Source: Chitinophaga filiformis
GTDB taxonomy: Bacteria > Bacteroidota > Bacteroidia > Chitinophagales > Chitinophagaceae
Reading direction: 5' to 3'
DNA length: 64,000 bases
Assembly (NCBI RefSeq): GCF_900102545.1
Contig: NZ_FNBN01000001.1
Span: 239,198 to 303,197, forward strand
The notes under the pieces were generated by a model. The model was given only the letters and a program-made list of their open reading frames with translations, was not told the origin of the DNA and did not search any database. Below, piece after piece: positions 1 to 8,907 of the stretch (positions are counted from its first letter, which is position 1; each line of letters opens with the position of its first letter). The position numbers and the translations under genes were made by a program.

Positions 1-150
1 TACGCATTCGGGATTACGCATTTCGGGATTACGCATTTCGGGTTACGCATTCGGGGGTTACGCATTTCCCGGGGTTGCACCCGCGCTACAAACAACTAGA
101 CTCCTAACGGAGTCTTATTGTGTTTTGTTAATAATGTTTGTTGTAAATAT
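1..150. repeat. Dispersed tandem-repeat plus hairpin element, copy 1
   Basis: Bases 1-75 are about five degenerate copies of a 14-16 bp unit (TTACGCATTTCGGG). They run into a fixed module: GCGCTACAAAC, then the hairpin GACTCCTAACGGAGTC (6-bp arms, 4-base loop), then a T-rich stretch ending TGTTTTGTTAA. The same fixed module closes two more elements near 18.8 and 19.2 kb. It lies downstream of the histidine kinase gene and could act as its terminator on the minus strand. The element may extend beyond the window's left edge. Confidence 0.75.
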
Positions 151-170
151 CAGGGCTAGCCTATTATGTT

Positions 171-1556
171 CTAGCGAGGAATGTTAATAAGCGGCCGGAG
201 ATGCCGGATAATGACGTTATAGATTTCCTTTTCCCGGAAGGGCTTCAACAGGTAATCATCAAACCCCGCATCGATGAATTCCTGGTTAGCAGGCATGGTG
301 GTATCTGCCGTTAGGGCGAGTACAGGCACCTGCGCTTTGGAGGGTTCTTTATCTTCACGTATCCTTTTCACCACTTCTACGCCTGTCATACGGGGCATCT
401 GGAGGTCGAGCAACACCATGTCGTAGTTGTTGCAGACAAATAATTCGTAGGCGGCAACCCCGTCGGGCGCTTTATCAAACCTGCACTGCCAGCGGGTCAG
501 GATCTTATCCATAAGGGCAAGGTTCATTTCCTGGTCGTCTGCTACCAGTACATATCTGTCTTTCATCAGCTGACCGGTTGTCTGGCTGATGTCCTGTTGG
601 GTAACGACTATCGTTTGTGGTGGCGGTAATGCCCGATAGCTGAGAGAGCAGGAGAAACAGCTACCCTTACCCGGTGTACTCTCTACTGTTAACTGTCCGT
701 TGTGCAATTCCACCAGTGCGCGGACGAGTGCCAGTCCCAATCCTGCGCCGTGCAGGGTACCGGCAACAGCAGCTCCGTTGTACATATATTGATCAAATAT
801 AAAGGGTAGTTTTTCCGGTGTAATACCACTACCGGTATCCCTCACCTGTATATTCACCCGGATGTTTCCAGCTGCCTGATTTTCCACCTGCATATGGCAG
901 TGTACGCTACCGGTATCGGTATATTTAATAGCATTTTCCACAAGGCAGACAAGTATCCGTGTCAGCCGTTCGCCATCTCCGGTTACTTCCAGTTGCCGTT
1001 CTCCTTCGTAAATAATGTCAAACAGGAGACGTTTGCTGTGCGCGCGGGAAGACAATTTCTGTGTAACAGTATCAAATATTTTATAAGGCGAAAAAGGATA
1101 AGTATCAAGGTGCAGTTCCCCTTTCTGTAACCAGCCCAGTTCCTGGATATTCTGTTGGATCTGCATTAACATGCCGGCGGCATTTTCAACAGCGCCCAAC
1201 AGTTCCCGCTGATTACAATCCAGGGCTGTATAAGACAACTGTTCACTGAATCCGATAATCGCATTCAAAGGCGTACGTATTTCCTGGCTGATATTATTGA
1301 TCATATTCAGGCGTGCGTCCCTGATATCTTTCCCGGTACGATTTATGTGTATTATTTGTTTCCGGAGACACCAGATATAATACAGGAGAACAATCACTAC
1401 TGCGAACAACAGCACGGGCAATAAAAATGATGGATCGATGACAGTAATAACTACCGGAACAGTGATGTCGTTTACTGAAAGAGCATTTACAATCACGAAC
1501 AGGAAGAGTGTATATGGGATTAATCCAACAGCAAGCGATAGATACATCGTATGCAA
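171..1556 (-). CDS. Hybrid histidine kinase / response regulator lacking the phospho-acceptor His
   Basis: This 461-residue protein has two N-terminal membrane segments (about 5-25 and 43-63), a dimerisation/H-box helix (about 80-145), a HATPase_c domain (about 190-305) and a C-terminal receiver (about 334-455). The ATP site is intact: N-box around N208, DTGSG at 240-244, GAGLGLAL at 270-277. The receiver has its acidic pair (D340/D341), phospho-acceptor D384, T417 and K438. The odd point is the H-box, which reads SQEIRTPLN instead of SHEIRTPLN, so the phosphorylated His is Gln91 (codon CAG). Family knowledge says this His is needed for autophosphorylation, so the protein may be a pseudokinase or a phosphatase/ATPase scaffold. 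It has no large sensor domain, and no cognate regulator lies beside it. The identification is sure; the signalling role is not. Confidence 0.9.
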   Translation of the reverse strand: MHTMYLSLAVGLIPYTLFLFVIVNALSVNDITVPVVITVIDPSFLLPVLLFAVVIVLLYYIWCLRKQIIHINRTGKDIRDARLNMINNISQEIRTPLNAIIGFSEQLSYTALDCNQRELLGAVENAAGMLMQIQQNIQELGWLQKGELHLDTYPFSPYKIFDTVTQKLSSRAHSKRLLFDIIYEGERQLEVTGDGERLTRILVCLVENAIKYTDTGSVHCHMQVENQAAGNIRVNIQVRDTGSGITPEKLPFIFDQYMYNGAAVAGTLHGAGLGLALVRALVELHNGQLTVESTPGKGSCFSCSLSYRALPPPQTIVVTQQDISQTTGQLMKDRYVLVADDQEMNLALMDKILTRWQCRFDKAPDGVAAYELFVCNNYDMVLLDLQMPRMTGVEVVKRIREDKEPSKAQVPVLALTADTTMPANQEFIDAGFDDYLLKPFREKEIYNVIIRHLRPLINIPR

Positions 1557-1824
1557 TTAAAAGATGAAAAAAGTTGGCGTTAAACTAACAATCAATTGAG
1601 AGTTCCTGACTCTTCTAAACCCGGTCTTTTAACAGGCTACATTGATGTACCGAATTTAATTAAAAGCTGTGAGATGGAAAATTATTTCACGTTCGTGTTA
1701 TGCCACGGCAGAGAAATTAGGAGTATATTTATCATGAGCTGAAACGCTCCGCCAAAACCTGTTAATGCTATGTCCAACAACCAATGCGGAGGCTCCCGAG
1801 GGACTACTGTGAATTATAAGTTAT

Positions 1825-3918
1825 ATGATGTCAGGTATGTACTTTAGACAGGAGGTGCTACGAATGACAGGTGGAGTTCTGTTGTTTTATGTCACCTATA
1901 TCATTTTATTATTATGCTCTCTGCTGCTGATGGCAGCCTTTACCTGGAGCGGAAGTACACTTATTGCGTATGCTTCTTACAAGGGTGTATCCGGTATATT
2001 CCTATCGGTGGCAGGCGCTGTACTGCTATTACTGGGCATTTTACAGTCAGTCTTTATTTTGCTGTTCCTCTTTAGCAAACATAAGACCACTGTTCCTTAC
2101 CGTACTATCGTCACGGAGAAAGAACAACCCGTATTATTTGATTTTATACACAAACTTGTAAAGCAGACAAATGCGCCTTCTCCGAAAAAAGTTTATCTCG
2201 TACCGGATGTCAATGCAGTAGTATTTCACTCACCTGGTATTACAGGGCTTTTTGGTGAAGGGGACAAAAACCTGGTGATAGGGCTCGGCATGGTGAACAG
2301 TCTTAACATCAGCGAGTTTAAAATGGTGCTGGCACACGAGTTCGGGCATTTCTCCCAGCGCAGTATGAAGCTGGTGCTGCACGTATATACGATCAACAGG
2401 ATCATTTACAATATTCTTTATGAGAATAGGGGCTGGCGGAACGCTATCATCTGGCTTTCCAACAAGGGACTGTTTGCAGCACTATTATCACGCCTGTTTG
2501 TGTTGCTGGCAGCGGGTTTGCATTTTCTTTTCCGGAACATGCATGAACTGATTAACCGGCAGTATATGCGCTTAAGCCGTGAAATGGAATTTAATGCCGA
2601 TGAAGTGGCGGTTTCCATCTGCGGAACTGATACCGCTATTTCCGCCATGCGCCGGGCTGAGATGAGCAATGCCTGTTTCCAGCAATTGCTGCAACGGGCT
2701 ACGACGTGGGCACGGCAACAGCGGTTTATCCGGAATATCTATGAAGCACACCGCATGCTCATAAAATATCACGCGAAGCAGCACAGTACTCCACTCGATC
2801 ATCAGCAACTGCCACAGTACAATGATGATCATTTCGGTACCATGGTGAAAAGCCAGGTGCAATTCCGTGATCAATGGGCATCGCATCCTACACAGGAGGA
2901 ACGCGAACAACGTTACCTGGCCGCAAACATTCCCGGTGTTACGATGGCGCAAAGTGCATGGACATTGTTTCATGACGCGGAAAGATTACAGGAGCAGATG
3001 TCGCAGCAGGTGTACCAGGTACTGACACCGGAAGAAACGCCCGGGCATTGGTCTTCTGCGGAAGATCTTATCAGGGAAATTGAAGCATCCCATGAGCAGT
3101 ATGCCTTTCCGGAGCCGTACAACAATTACTATGATGACAGGCCTTTCTCTGATATTCCTCCCGGCAGACTGGAACCATTTTCTGAGGAAGAACAGATTTT
3201 GTATACGCTTTCCACATTGTATACGAAAGAGCACCGGCAACGGATCCGTCGTTATTTCCGGGATGTGCAGGATGCGGCTACCTTACAGGCCATCATCAGC
3301 AGAGAGATCCAGGTAACGCAGTTTACTTACGGGGATGTGCAATACCGCAGTCATGAAGCGTTGAAGATACTGGATAAATTACAGCAGCAGATCGCCAGGG
3401 ACAGTGAATGGCTGGAGGAGCACGACCTGCTTGCCCTTCGTTATCATTATACCTTCGCATTGCGACATGCGCTGGAAGCTGCCTTTAATTTACAGGAACA
3501 GTACAAATGTGTGCTTTCTCATCAGGCCAGAGCTTCCGCACTCAATGAGATAGCCGGCATGATCATGGAAAGTGTTCCGGTCTTTTACAGCAGCAATAAT
3601 ACCTCTCCCACAAAAACGGATTCCTGGCTGCAGATACTGCGGCAGGAGGCTACACAGCTGCAGCAGTTGTTGCAGGATCTTTTGTTCCAGCATCATATCA
3701 GCGATCAGTGGGAACCGGATCTGCAGCAAAAGGTGACGCATTTTATTCAGCATCAGTATCCTTATTTACTGACACACCCGCCATTGCCGGATGAACTGGA
3801 AGCTATGCACGACATCAGCGCAGCGGTATCTGACCATTACAATAACAGTATCCTGCTGATGAAAAAAGACTTCCTTCACCGTTGTCTTGACTTCAGCGAA
3901 CTGTCTGTTCCTCATTGA
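1825..3918 (+). CDS. M48-family membrane metalloprotease
   Basis: A 697-residue zinc metallopeptidase of the HtpX/Ste24 type. Two or three hydrophobic segments (about 14-40, 58-85) precede the zinc motif HEFGH at 171-175. The downstream EFNADE motif (about residues 253-258) supplies the third zinc ligand expected in M48. More hydrophobic sequence at about 215-237 fits membrane insertion with a cytoplasmic catalytic site. The long C-terminal half (about 300-697) is rich in Gln/Glu and helical, longer than in HtpX, and has no motif I recognise. An in-frame ATG at 1864 sits behind a good AGGAGG and is a credible alternative start; upstream Met codons at 1825, 1828 and 1837 are also open. Likely role: turnover of membrane proteins; substrate unknown. 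Confidence 0.85.
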   Translation: MMSGMYFRQEVLRMTGGVLLFYVTYIILLLCSLLLMAAFTWSGSTLIAYASYKGVSGIFLSVAGAVLLLLGILQSVFILLFLFSKHKTTVPYRTIVTEKEQPVLFDFIHKLVKQTNAPSPKKVYLVPDVNAVVFHSPGITGLFGEGDKNLVIGLGMVNSLNISEFKMVLAHEFGHFSQRSMKLVLHVYTINRIIYNILYENRGWRNAIIWLSNKGLFAALLSRLFVLLAAGLHFLFRNMHELINRQYMRLSREMEFNADEVAVSICGTDTAISAMRRAEMSNACFQQLLQRATTWARQQRFIRNIYEAHRMLIKYHAKQHSTPLDHQQLPQYNDDHFGTMVKSQVQFRDQWASHPTQEEREQRYLAANIPGVTMAQSAWTLFHDAERLQEQMSQQVYQVLTPEETPGHWSSAEDLIREIEASHEQYAFPEPYNNYYDDRPFSDIPPGRLEPFSEEEQILYTLSTLYTKEHRQRIRRYFRDVQDAATLQAIISREIQVTQFTYGDVQYRSHEALKILDKLQQQIARDSEWLEEHDLLALRYHYTFALRHALEAAFNLQEQYKCVLSHQARASALNEIAGMIMESVPVFYSSNNTSPTKTDSWLQILRQEATQLQQLLQDLLFQHHISDQWEPDLQQKVTHFIQHQYPYLLTHPPLPDELEAMHDISAAVSDHYNNSILLMKKDFLHRCLDFSELSVPH

Positions 3919-4039
3919 CGGCGTTACTTTTCTTAATATGTAAGTGGTTACCATACCGGCAGGTATTATGAACTATGGCGCAGCGGCTAGGGACTATGGA
4001 CAATTTTCTGTACTTTCGGCCCTCGCGAATGCGTTGTAT

Positions 4040-5935
4040 ATGGAGAATTTTATCGTTTCAGCCCGTAAATACCGTCCACAGAATTTTTCAACCGTAGTCG
4101 GACAATCACATATTACGACCACCCTTAAAAATGCGATCCGTAACAATCAGCTGGCACACGCCTTCCTGTTCTGCGGTCCGAGAGGTGTGGGTAAAACAAC
4201 CTGTGCCCGTATACTGGCCAAAACAATCAACTGTGAGAACCTGCAGCCTGATGGGGAAGCATGTAATCAATGTCATTCCTGTACCTCTTTCAACGAAGGA
4301 AGTTCCTTCAATATCCACGAGCTGGATGCGGCATCCAACAACTCTGTAGATGATATCCGTACGCTGGTAGAGCAGGTACGTTTCGCTCCTCAGGCAGGAA
4401 AATATAAGATCTATATCATAGATGAGGTTCACATGCTCAGTTCTTCCGCATTCAATGCGTTCCTGAAAACGCTGGAAGAACCGCCTTCTTATGCCATCTT
4501 CATCCTGGCTACTACTGAAAAGCACAAGATCCTCCCGACTATCCTGAGCCGGTGTCAGATCTTCGACTTCAAACGTATCACTATCCAGGATACGGTGGAC
4601 CATTTGCAGGAGATCTGTGAGAAGGAGCATATCCAGGCAGAATCTGATGCCCTGCACCTGGTGGCGCAGAAGACGGATGGTTGTATGCGTGACTCGCTCA
4701 GTACACTGGATAAGATTGTCAGCTTCACCGGCGGGCACCTGACTTACCAGAACACACTGGAGCACCTGAACATCCTGGATTACGATTATTTCTTTAAAGT
4801 GATGGAGGCCGTGCTGCAACAGGATGTTGCCACTGCCCTGCTGATATTTGACGAGATCTTACAGAAAGGTTTTGAGGGAGATAACTTCCTGAACGGCTGG
4901 GCGGAGTTTCTCCGTAACCTGCTGATGAGCAAGGAAGAGAAGGTACTGCACCTGGTGGAGGTATCCGGTAATCTCAAGGACAGGTACAAGCAGATGTCCG
5001 GCAAGGTAAGTCCGTCTTACCTGATCACGGCGCTGCACCTGCTGAATGAGACGGAGATCAACTACCGGATGGCCCGTAACAAAAGGCTGCATGTGGAAAT
5101 GGCGCTGATCAAGCTATGTTTCCTTCAGCAGGCCGTTACTTTAGTCAGCGATGATCAGACCGGAGAGGTAGTAAAAAAAAAACTGGTAGCTGATGGTGCG
5201 GTACCGCAGAAACTGAGGTCTTCCTTTGTACAGGCGGCACCTGCAGCCAAAACGAACGCAGGCCAGCCGGCTACGACCAGCTCCATTGCTACTAACGAGG
5301 CGAGATTGACCATTGAGACGCCTCGTCCGGCTGTGAACCCGCAACAAGCGCCTGCACAGCCGGTACAGCCGGTACAACCCGTACAAAGACAGGCTGCCCC
5401 GGCACAACCTGCTGCGGGGATGGCTACTACGGCCACCGCTACGGCTCCCCGGCCAGGCCAGCAAACAAGTGCACCTCAGCCTAAGCTGACCGGTCTTGCC
5501 GCTATGAAGGAGGCGCTGGCTGCCAGACAGCAGGTGCAATCCGTACAGGAGGTCATTCCGATGACCCTGGGCGCATTACATGTATACTGGGATGAATTCA
5601 TTGATACTTTCAGGCAGGCTAACAAAATGACAGTTGTAAGTAATCTGCAGCTGGCTACTATTAATCTGGCCGGACCTGAGGAAATTGCCATTGTAAGCAG
5701 GAATATTGTGCAATTCCGCTTCATGGAAGAAGAAAAACTGGCTATTTCCGGTTTCTTCAAGGAAAAGTTCCGTAACCCGGCCATCGTGCTGACCTTACAG
5801 CTTGATGAGAGTCAGCAGACGGTGGATATTGGCCCTGCGCCACTTTCCAGCCGGGAACAGTTCCAGAAGATGGTTGAAAAATATCCTCTTATAAAGGAAC
5901 TGAAAGATAAGTTGAATATGGAACTGGATTTTTAA
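4040..5935 (+). CDS. dnaX: DNA polymerase III subunit gamma/tau
   Basis: The clamp-loader ATPase of DNA polymerase III. I place the start at 4040 (MENFIVSARKYRP), because the 32 upstream in-frame codons from 3944 are not family-like. It gives 631 residues. Visible are Walker A GPRGVGKTT, the four-Cys zinc module (CEN...CNQCHSC), Walker B IIDEVHML and sensor SRC. Domains I-III end near residue 380. They are followed by a Pro/Gln/Ala linker (about 395-510) and a tau-like C-terminal domain. A run of ten A residues lies at 5173-5182, exactly at the domain III/linker boundary, and both other frames stop within four codons; a short gamma form by slippage is therefore possible (see findings). The gene is followed closely by the E2 gene. 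Confidence 0.96.
   Translation: MENFIVSARKYRPQNFSTVVGQSHITTTLKNAIRNNQLAHAFLFCGPRGVGKTTCARILAKTINCENLQPDGEACNQCHSCTSFNEGSSFNIHELDAASNNSVDDIRTLVEQVRFAPQAGKYKIYIIDEVHMLSSSAFNAFLKTLEEPPSYAIFILATTEKHKILPTILSRCQIFDFKRITIQDTVDHLQEICEKEHIQAESDALHLVAQKTDGCMRDSLSTLDKIVSFTGGHLTYQNTLEHLNILDYDYFFKVMEAVLQQDVATALLIFDEILQKGFEGDNFLNGWAEFLRNLLMSKEEKVLHLVEVSGNLKDRYKQMSGKVSPSYLITALHLLNETEINYRMARNKRLHVEMALIKLCFLQQAVTLVSDDQTGEVVKKKLVADGAVPQKLRSSFVQAAPAAKTNAGQPATTSSIATNEARLTIETPRPAVNPQQAPAQPVQPVQPVQRQAAPAQPAAGMATTATATAPRPGQQTSAPQPKLTGLAAMKEALAARQQVQSVQEVIPMTLGALHVYWDEFIDTFRQANKMTVVSNLQLATINLAGPEEIAIVSRNIVQFRFMEEEKLAISGFFKEKFRNPAIVLTLQLDESQQTVDIGPAPLSSREQFQKMVEKYPLIKELKDKLNMELDF
5173..5182 (+). promoter_or_regulatory. 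A10 slippery run inside dnaX, candidate gamma-form slippage site
   Basis: Ten consecutive A encode part of Val378 and Lys379-381. A one-base backward slip (or one inserted A) leads to ACT GGT AGC then TGA at 5191-5193. A +1 shift leads to AAC TGG then TAG at 5187-5189. Either gives a product of about 382-384 residues, ending right after domain III. Thermus dnaX makes gamma by transcriptional slippage on an A9 run, and E. coli uses an A-rich ribosomal frameshift site. That this site is used here is inference. Confidence 0.5.
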
Positions 5936-6020
5936 AGGGGCTTACAGAAATATCTTCTGTAATCTAACTTTCACAATTCGCATTTCTTTTGTAGGTTTGG
6001 GCAAAATTTGGAAAAATACT

Positions 6021-7661
6021 ATGGCAGAAGTTATCAGAATGCCCCTTTTGAGTGACACAATGACTGAAGGGGTGATCGCGGAATGGCATAAAAAGGTAGG
6101 AGATACCGTAAAAGCAGACGATGTAATTGCTGAGGTGGAAACAGATAAAGCCACCATGGAAGTGATGGGTTATGTGGAAGGTACTCTATTATATATTGGT
6201 GTCGAGAAAGGTAAGGCTGCTAAAGTAAATGAGATTATAGCTATTGTAGGAAAGCCAGGTGAAGATTACAAGTCTTTGCTCGGTGGAGGTAATAATAATG
6301 GCCAGGCAGCACAGGAAGCCAAGCCAGCAGCGCAGGCAGCTCCGGCAGCTACTCCTGCTCCGGCAGCCAGCAGTGCTGATAGTGCAGCTGCTGCAGAAGC
6401 ACTGAAAAATGCAACCGTTATCCGTATGCCGCTGTTGAGCGATACCATGACGGAAGGTAAGATCGTAGCCTGGAACAAAAAAGTAGGCGACACCGTGAAG
6501 AGCGACGATGTACTGGCTGAGGTAGAAACTGATAAAGCTACCATGGAAGTGATCGGATATGCTGACGGTGAACTGTTATATGTAGGTGTAAAAGAAGGTG
6601 ATGCTGCTAAAGTAAACGGCATCATTGCGATAGTAGGTAAAAAAGGTACCAATGTAGATGCGATCCTCGCAGCAGAAGGTACCGGTGGTGCAAAACCAGC
6701 CGCACAGGCAGCACCAGCAGCTACTCCGGCTGCATCTGCAGCTCCGGCAGCTACGCCTGAAGCTTCAGAAAGCAAAGACGGACGTGTGAAAGCATCTCCG
6801 CTGGCGAAGAAACTGGCTGAAGAGAAAGGTATCGATATCAGCAAAGTACCTGGTTCCGGTGACGGTGGCAGGATCGTGAAGAAAGACGTTGACAGTTACG
6901 TTCCATCCGCTGCTCCAGCTGCCGCCAAACAAGCTGCTGCTCCAGCCGCTAAAGCTGCAGCATTCACTCCGGCAGGTCAGGAAGGCTTCACTGATGTTCA
7001 GTTAAGCCAGATGCGTAAAGTGATCGCTAAGCGTCTGAGCGAAAGCAAATTCTCTGCTCCTCACTTCTACCTGAAAGTAGATATCAATATGGACAAAGCC
7101 ATTGAAGCACGTAAGGCTATCAATGAAGTGTCTCCTGTTAAGATCTCCTTCAACGATATGGTGATCAAGGCTTCTGCCCTGGCACTGCGTCAACATCCTG
7201 ATGTGAACAGCAGCTGGATGGGAGATTTCATCCGTCAGAACCACCACGTACACATCGGTTCCGCTGTGGCTATCGAAGATGGTCTGATCGTTCCGGTGAT
7301 CCGTTTTGCTGATCAGAAATCCCTGAGCCAGATTGCTGGTGAAGCGAAAGAGCTGTATGACAAAGCGAAGAACAAGAAACTGCAGCCGCAGGATTTCTCC
7401 GGTAATACCTTCACTATCTCCAACCTGGGTATGATGGGTATCGATGAATTCACAGCTATCATCAATCCGCCGGATTCCGCAATCCTGGCTGTTGGCGGTA
7501 TCAAAGAAACAGTCGTTTCCGAAAAAGGACAGTTCAAAGTGGTGAACATCATGAAGCTGACCCTCAGCTGTGACCACCGTAGTGTGGATGGCGCTGTAGG
7601 TGCACGTTTCCTGGCTACGCTGAAGAGCTACCTGGAGAATCCGGTAACGATGCTGGTATAA
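6021..7661 (+). CDS. pdhC: Pyruvate dehydrogenase complex E2, dihydrolipoamide acetyltransferase
   Basis: The E2 core of the pyruvate dehydrogenase complex: it moves the acetyl group from lipoyl-lysine to CoA in the cytoplasm. I start it at 6021 (MAEVIRMPLLSD), since the eight codons before it (from 5997) are not family-like; 546 residues. Two lipoyl domains are visible, with target lysines in ETDKATME at K43 and K172, each followed by an Ala/Pro linker. A peripheral-subunit-binding domain follows (ASPLAKKLAEEKGID...GGRIVKKDV), then the catalytic domain with H519 and D523 in DHRSVDG. Two lipoyl domains is a common bacterial arrangement. No E1 or E3 gene is adjacent. A strong terminator follows the stop, so the gene ends its transcript. 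Confidence 0.95.
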   Translation: MAEVIRMPLLSDTMTEGVIAEWHKKVGDTVKADDVIAEVETDKATMEVMGYVEGTLLYIGVEKGKAAKVNEIIAIVGKPGEDYKSLLGGGNNNGQAAQEAKPAAQAAPAATPAPAASSADSAAAAEALKNATVIRMPLLSDTMTEGKIVAWNKKVGDTVKSDDVLAEVETDKATMEVIGYADGELLYVGVKEGDAAKVNGIIAIVGKKGTNVDAILAAEGTGGAKPAAQAAPAATPAASAAPAATPEASESKDGRVKASPLAKKLAEEKGIDISKVPGSGDGGRIVKKDVDSYVPSAAPAAAKQAAAPAAKAAAFTPAGQEGFTDVQLSQMRKVIAKRLSESKFSAPHFYLKVDINMDKAIEARKAINEVSPVKISFNDMVIKASALALRQHPDVNSSWMGDFIRQNHHVHIGSAVAIEDGLIVPVIRFADQKSLSQIAGEAKELYDKAKNKKLQPQDFSGNTFTISNLGMMGIDEFTAIINPPDSAILAVGGIKETVVSEKGQFKVVNIMKLTLSCDHRSVDGAVGARFLATLKSYLENPVTMLV

Positions 7662-7686
7662 TTACTACATCAACAACTAACTATAA

Positions 7687-7724
7687 AACAAGGCGTCCCG
7701 TTGCACGGGGCGCCTTGTTTTTTT
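7687..7724 (+). terminator. Rho-independent terminator after the E2 gene
   Basis: A GC-rich hairpin (AAGGCGTCCCG, loop TTGCA, CGGGGCGCCTT with one mismatch) is followed directly by seven T. It lies 26 bases after the E2 stop. Confidence 0.92.
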
Positions 7725-7829
7725 AACCCCTCCCCTGTTCATCTTAACACGCTGTTATTCAGTATGAGAATTTGGGATTTGCCATATAAATGATTAAATT
7801 TAAGTTACCCCGCAACAACTAAAGATCAA

Positions 7830-8219
7830 ATGGAGATTCCTAAGAATGCGCTAAACTGGTTCGAAATCCCTGTACATGATTTTGACAGGGCCAGGAAGTT
7901 TTACAGCACGATATTCAACTATGAAATGCCTGAGGAGCAATTGGGCCACAAGCGGAAAGCATTTTTTCAGTTCGACAGAGACAATAATGGTATTGGCGGA
8001 GCCATCGTTCAGGGCTCTGAATATTTCCCCAGTCAGCGTGGGTCGCTGGTTTACCTGCATGCCGGCGATGACCTCACAGAGGTGCTTGAGCGCGTGGAAG
8101 CGGCGGGTGGCAAGATAGAATTGGATAAGCGCCCGGTGTCTGAGTTTCAGGATCTAGGGTATTTTGCGATTTTCTTTGATCCTGATGGGAATAGGGTTGC
8201 GTTGCATTCGAAGGGATAA
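7830..8219 (+). CDS. VOC-superfamily (glyoxalase/bleomycin-resistance fold) protein
   Basis: A 129-residue single-domain protein with the beta-alpha-beta-beta-beta repeats of the vicinal oxygen chelate fold. It opens with NWFEIPVHDFDRARKFY, typical of the small VOC family, and ends with FFDPDGNRVALHSKG. The first metal-ligand position (His in EIPVHD) and a late Asp/Glu region are present, but the metal and substrate cannot be told from sequence. It has its own upstream space after the E2 terminator and a 117-bp gap to the regulator that follows. Probably cytoplasmic; function unknown. Confidence 0.85.
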   Translation: MEIPKNALNWFEIPVHDFDRARKFYSTIFNYEMPEEQLGHKRKAFFQFDRDNNGIGGAIVQGSEYFPSQRGSLVYLHAGDDLTEVLERVEAAGGKIELDKRPVSEFQDLGYFAIFFDPDGNRVALHSKG

Positions 8220-8273
8220 GAAGCCTGTAAACCAACAAACACAAGTATCTCTTACCTGATTAACCAGCCACTC

Positions 8274-8296
8274 TTTCACTTTCTTTTGAAAGTTCA
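8274..8296. promoter_or_regulatory. Inverted-repeat operator upstream of the GbsR/MarR gene
   Basis: A perfect inverted repeat, ACTTTC-TTTT-GAAAGT, sits inside a 23-bp block starting TTTCA and ending GTTCA, 40 bp before the regulator start. The same block (20 of 23 bases) occurs before the next gene at 8862-8884. Binding by the regulator is inference. Confidence 0.6.
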
Positions 8297-8336
8297 ATAA
8301 CTTAGTATTACATTTGGGTAACGAAAAGAGGATTAC

Positions 8337-8843
8337 ATGAAATTGGCAGAAGCAAAAGCACAGTTTATACAAACCTGGGGATCTCTGGGAGCGCAATGGG
8401 GTATTAACCGCACCATGGCCCAGATCCATGCCTTGCTGATGATCATGCCTGATCCGCTGAGTGCAGAGGATATCATGACGGAATTGAATATTTCCCGTGG
8501 TAATACCAATATGAACGTACGTGAACTGATTAACTGGGGGCTGGTGGAGCGTGTATTGATTCCCGGGGAGCGAAAGGAGTATTTTACTGCCGAAAAGGAT
8601 ATCTGGAAGGTAGCCACGGAGATTGCCAGAGAGCGGAAACGCCGTGAACTGGATCCTATTCTCAAGACCCTGAACCAGCTACAGGAAGTGGAAGGAGATG
8701 CGAAGGACAAACACGTAAAAGCATTCAAAGATTCCATCCAGGGGATTAATAAGTTTGCTCACCAGACAGACAAGGTGATCAACTCTTTTGTGAAGTCAGA
8801 GGAAAGCTGGTTCTATGGCACGCTGATGAAATTATTCAAGTAA
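8337..8843 (+). CDS. GbsR/MarR-family transcriptional regulator
   Basis: A 168-residue winged-helix regulator. The order is an N-terminal helix (FIQTWGSLGAQWGI), a helix-turn-helix at about 35-62 with LSAEDIMTELNISRGNTNM, a wing (VERVLIPGERKEYF) and a C-terminal dimerisation helix rich in Arg/Lys/Glu. This layout is that of the GbsR-like branch of MarR proteins. An inverted repeat 40 bp upstream recurs upstream of the next gene, which suggests that the protein represses its own gene and the SDR gene together. The ligand is unknown. Confidence 0.88.
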   Translation: MKLAEAKAQFIQTWGSLGAQWGINRTMAQIHALLMIMPDPLSAEDIMTELNISRGNTNMNVRELINWGLVERVLIPGERKEYFTAEKDIWKVATEIARERKRRELDPILKTLNQLQEVEGDAKDKHVKAFKDSIQGINKFAHQTDKVINSFVKSEESWFYGTLMKLFK

Positions 8844-8861
8844 TATTTTTTTATCCACATG

Positions 8862-8884
8862 TTTCACTTTTTACTGAAAGTTCA
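8862..8884. promoter_or_regulatory. Second copy of the operator, upstream of the TIGR01777 gene
   Basis: ACTTTT-TACT-GAAAGT with the same flanks TTTC and TCA as the site at 8274-8296; three mismatches in 23 bp, all in or beside the spacer. It ends 23 bp before the start codon of the next gene, in the gap after the regulator stop. Confidence 0.6.
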
Positions 8885-8907
8885 GAAACAGCATTAATCC
8901 ATTTACC

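Noticed and set aside
4106..4819. 237-codon minus-strand frame inside dnaX
   Set aside because: Lies fully within a certain gene and has no recognisable domain; a shadow frame.
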